DNA of 59,784 bases from an uncultured Clostridia bacterium (GTDB taxonomy: Bacteria; Bacillota_A; Clostridia; Christensenellales; Borkfalkiaceae), in contig CAKQXZ010000005.1 in the NCBI GenBank assembly GCA_934292955.1, forward strand, positions 1 to 59,784, read 5' to 3'. Position 1 is the first letter of the stretch. Every line of letters begins with the position of its first letter. Positions 57,716-59,784 of this stretch are shown one piece after another. Below the pieces are notes generated by a model, which made no database searches, was not told where the DNA came from, and worked only from the letters and a program-made list of their open reading frames with translations. The position numbers and the translations under genes were made by a program.

Positions 57716-57889
57716 TCAGAACCGCAGCAAAGCCGCACCATGCACCACTTTGTAATGGTCGCCCGAAAGCCACAGTTCGCCTATATCCGAAAAGGTTTTA
57801 TCTTCCTTAATCGCCTTGTCGTCAAGGTGACAATGATAATCGATTATAGGCACATCATCGCTCTGGGTTTCGTCGCACCAACTTTGCAT
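57716..57889 (-). pseudogene. uxaC: Fragment of glucuronate isomerase
   Basis: An open frame of 57 codons whose middle is clearly Uxa[11 protein letters not shown] (metal-binding His pair), then [10 protein letters not shown], both hallmark N-terminal blocks of the roughly 470-residue enzyme. The normal first 20 or so residues are replaced, and the frame ends shortly after GDHYK. It is therefore a remnant left after deletions. It lies directly after the alpha/beta hydrolase, in the same orientation as the mannonate/fructuronate genes. Confidence 0.75.
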
Positions 57890-57906
57890 TCATTCAAATC
57901 TTTCTT

Positions 57907-58578
57907 TCATTTTTCTATGAATTTTATAATAGGTTCGACATTCTCGAGCGAATGAGGATGATGATCGCAATCGGGTTTTGTAATGACCGTTATCGGTAAG
58001 CCGTTCGCCGCGTAATAGTCAGCCAGGATTTTGCCGTTTTCGTTATACGGCACGGTTGAATCTTTAAGTCCTGCGACCAAAAGAATTTTGTGCCCGCTTC
58101 GGGAAAATTCGAACAATTTATCAATCGGACTGAAATTGTACATTTGGAACGTGTTTTCGTCCAAAAGATACTCGTTTAATAACTGAATATGCTCCGCGCT
58201 ATCCTTCGGCGGCCACGATTTAAGGTTGAGAACGGGCGCGTCGAGATAGATTTTATCCACATATTCCGGGTAATAAAGCGCGTAGTTAAAGGCATAAAGT
58301 CCGCCTCTTGAAAAACCGAAAAGACAAGGCCTTGCGGTAAAGCCGAATTTTTCGGTTAAATGCAAATGGAATTTATGCATAAGCCGCACCGCGCGATCGC
58401 TGCCGTACATATCGTTTATCTGATAATACACGCGGGCATAGCCCATATTTAAAAGAGTTTGCTCCGCTTTATCGAACGCGTAGAAAAACTCGGTTTTCCA
58501 AAGCCATTTACCGTTAAAATCATCAGGTATAAGAACTGTCGCGTTGTACCCGTTGAACGTAAATTCGTATTTTTTCAT
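57907..58578 (-). CDS. Alpha/beta hydrolase (esterase-like)
   Basis: A 223-residue cytosolic alpha/beta-hydrolase with nucleophile elbow GFSRGG (Ser about residue 91), an acid in VAGLKDSTVPYNENG (about 170-185) and a His in the CDHHPHSLE segment (about 203-212). No signal peptide. It probably deacylates a sugar or small ester imported by the cell. It is 15 bp downstream of the SDR gene in the same direction, so it belongs to the hexuronate-type operon, where sugar esterases are common. Confidence 0.8.
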   Translation of the reverse strand: MKKYEFTFNGYNATVLIPDDFNGKWLWKTEFFYAFDKAEQTLLNMGYARVYYQINDMYGSDRAVRLMHKFHLHLTEKFGFTARPCLFGFSRGGLYAFNYALYYPEYVDKIYLDAPVLNLKSWPPKDSAEHIQLLNEYLLDENTFQMYNFSPIDKLFEFSRSGHKILLVAGLKDSTVPYNENGKILADYYAANGLPITVITKPDCDHHPHSLENVEPIIKFIEK

Positions 58579-58593
58579 CGTTTTAATAAACTT

Positions 58594-59436
58594 TTACACT
58601 CCGCTGTATGCCGAGAAACCGCCGTCCACGGGGATAACCGTTCCCGTCACGAAACCGCTCGCTTTATCGTCGCAAAGCCACAATAAACAACCTATAAGGT
58701 CACTTATCTCGCCGAACTTCTTCATCGGAGTCGCCGCCAAAATCTTACCCGTTCTTGCAGTCGGCGTGCCGTCCTCGTTATACAAAAGCGCACGATTCTG
58801 ATTGGTTACGAAAAACCCCGGGGCAATCGCGTTGCAACGGATATGGCACGGCGCAAAGTGAACGGCAAGCCATTCGGTAAAGTTTGACACGCCCGCTTTC
58901 GCCGCAGAATACGCGGGAATTTTTGTAAGCGGACGGAACGCGTTCATGCTCGAAATGTTTATGATATTGCCGCCCGTTTTCACCATTCCTTCGGCAAATA
59001 CCTGCGTTACCAGAAACGCCGACGTGATATTAAGGTCGAAAACAAATTTAAGCCCGCTTTCATCGAGCGCGAAAAAGTCTTTTAACCCCTCCGTTCCGAG
59101 CATTTCTGGCGACATGGTTTCGTTGTCGCAAGTGGCTTTCGGGTTGTTTCCGCCCGCGCCGTTAATCAGGATATCCACCTTGCCGAATGCGCCGATAATC
59201 GTGCTATAGGCTGACTTTATGCTCTCTTTGTCCAAACAGTTACAACGAATCGCAATCGCGTTTTCGCCTATTTCGGTAGCGACTTTTTCCGCCGCGTCGT
59301 AGTTGATATCGAGAAGCGCGACCTGCGCGCCGCAAGCCGCGAGAGCCTTCGCGAACTCGCCGCAGATTATTCCGCCCGCGCCCGTTATCGCCACGCTCTT
59401 TCCGTTTAAGTCTATTTCAAAAGGTAAATCGTACAT
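58594..59436 (-). CDS. SDR-family D-mannonate/fructuronate oxidoreductase
   Basis: A 280-residue short-chain dehydrogenase. Features: NAD(P)-binding ITGAGGIICGEFAKAL (about 17-32), DILINGAGGNNP (about 88-99), catalytic Ser in NIISSMNAF and the Tyr-x3-Lys motif YSAAKAG (about 178-184), and a C-terminal GTVIPVDGGFSAYSGV end. The long insertion after NNP and the length match the SDR-type D-mannonate oxidoreductase (YjmF/UxuB-like), which reduces fructuronate to mannonate. The uxuA remnant lies directly upstream, which supports this role. Confidence 0.8.
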   Translation of the reverse strand: MYDLPFEIDLNGKSVAITGAGGIICGEFAKALAACGAQVALLDINYDAAEKVATEIGENAIAIRCNCLDKESIKSAYSTIIGAFGKVDILINGAGGNNPKATCDNETMSPEMLGTEGLKDFFALDESGLKFVFDLNITSAFLVTQVFAEGMVKTGGNIINISSMNAFRPLTKIPAYSAAKAGVSNFTEWLAVHFAPCHIRCNAIAPGFFVTNQNRALLYNEDGTPTARTGKILAATPMKKFGEISDLIGCLLWLCDDKASGFVTGTVIPVDGGFSAYSGV

Positions 59437-59448
59437 TTTTCTTTCTCC

Positions 59449-59609
59449 TTATTTTTTCAAATCTTTTTGCACTGCCTCGAAAACGCCGTTTAAGTACGCC
59501 GCGCCGAGCGAACCCGTGCAGAACGTGATCCCGTCATTCCCTGTATTTGTTTTATGTAATTAAGCGGTATGCAGTCTTTTTCGCCATACCAGCGGAATGT
59601 AAGTTTCAT
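59449..59609 (-). pseudogene. uxuA: Mannonate dehydratase remnant with internal deletions
   Basis: The frame opens with MKLTFRWYGEKD and YIKQIQGMTG, the exact style of UxuA N-termini, with a good ribosome site (AAGGACG). After 27 residues the frame shifts. In the next frame, ITFCTGSLG (a mid-protein UxuA motif) is joined to AAYLNGVFEAVQKDLKK and a stop, which resembles the UxuA C-terminus. About 160 bp remain of a gene normally near 1,050 bp. At least two deletions are needed. Ribosome-site spacing to the next gene is intact, so the operon is still transcribed. An assembly error is the alternative. Confidence 0.75.
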
Positions 59610-59631
59610 AAATTTGACGTCCTTTCTATAT

Positions 59632-59784
59632 TCACTTCGCGAAATTAAAAACGTTCAATCCGTTAACAAATACAGATTCAACATTTATTTCATCATCAAA
59701 AACAACTATATCGGCTCTTTTGCCTTTTTCAATACTGCCCGCATTGATTTTTGCGATTTTCGCGGGAGTTTCAGTAATCATTTT
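59632..59784 (-). CDS. nagA: C-terminal end of N-acetylglucosamine-6-phosphate deacetylase-like protein (partial)
   Basis: The window edge cuts this gene; only the last 50 residues are visible. They match the end of NagA-type amidohydrolases: PAKIAKIN, then GSIEKGKRADIVVFDDE and NVESVFVNGLNVF. NagA removes the acetyl group of GlcNAc-6-phosphate, feeding glycolysis and wall synthesis. It ends 22 bp before the uxuA remnant, so it was probably the upstream gene of that operon. A related amidohydrolase cannot be excluded from 50 residues. Confidence 0.65.
   Translation of the reverse strand, partial: KMITETPAKIAKINAGSIEKGKRADIVVFDDEINVESVFVNGLNVFNFAK

Overview
The window reads as a chromosome segment of a Gram-positive, Clostridia-like gut bacterium. 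The evidence is strong AGGAGG-type ribosome binding sites, lipoproteins with classic lipoboxes, sugar ABC transporters without their own ATPase, C-terminally anchored surface proteins with lysine tails, a CCA-encoding tRNA gene and a perfect Gram-positive LexA box. Species cannot be named from the sequence alone.

Region 1 (about 1-15.9 kb, chromosomal, higher GC): a lipoprotein, an XRE regulator, then a LacI-family regulator and a seven-gene operon. The operon encodes a sugar-binding lipoprotein, two permeases, two tandem TIM-barrel glycosidase-like lipoproteins and two large anchored surface proteins. The same 12-bp operator-like site lies at the lacI promoter and just before the operon, so the locus looks like one LacI-controlled glycan-capture unit.

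Region 2 (16.1-55.9 kb, lower GC): a roughly 39.8-kb genomic island in the 3' end of a tRNA-Arg(CCG) gene. It is bounded by a 23-bp direct repeat of the tRNA 3' end and carries a large serine recombinase at its right end. Inside are four parts: (a) a plus-strand run of small genes with an ArdA-like antirestriction protein, a PcfK/MutS-I fusion and PcfJ; (b) a GNAT toxin-antitoxin pair and an orphan gene; (c) a minus-strand module of about 10 kb with a HUH Rep, a Zot-like membrane ATPase, a small beta-rich protein in the ssDNA-binding position, tiny membrane proteins and Ig-domain lipoproteins, which I interpret as a nested filamentous-phage (inovirus-like) prophage; (d) an 18-kb glycan-utilisation cargo with an AraC regulator, anchored protein, ABC importer, GH38 alpha-mannosidase, GH37-like and GH106-like enzymes, two glycosidase-like lipoproteins, a phosphomannose isomerase/ROK kinase fusion and a WYL regulator.

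Region 3 (55.9-59.8 kb, chromosomal): two small accessory genes (acetyltransferase, methyltransferase), each preceded by the same hairpin-plus-promoter unit. A decayed hexuronate locus follows, with uxaC and uxuA remnants around an intact SDR mannonate/fructuronate oxidoreductase and an alpha/beta hydrolase, ending in the 3' end of nagA.

The most notable points are the nested filamentous-phage-like module with unusual Ig-like lipoproteins and an atypical ATPase, its near-identical flanking repeats and intergenic hairpins, recurring TCGCAA/TTGCGA dyads across the island, an SOS box beside the phage module, and a mobile glycan locus integrated next to a chromosomal locus of similar architecture. 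Family assignments come from reading motifs; no database search was possible.
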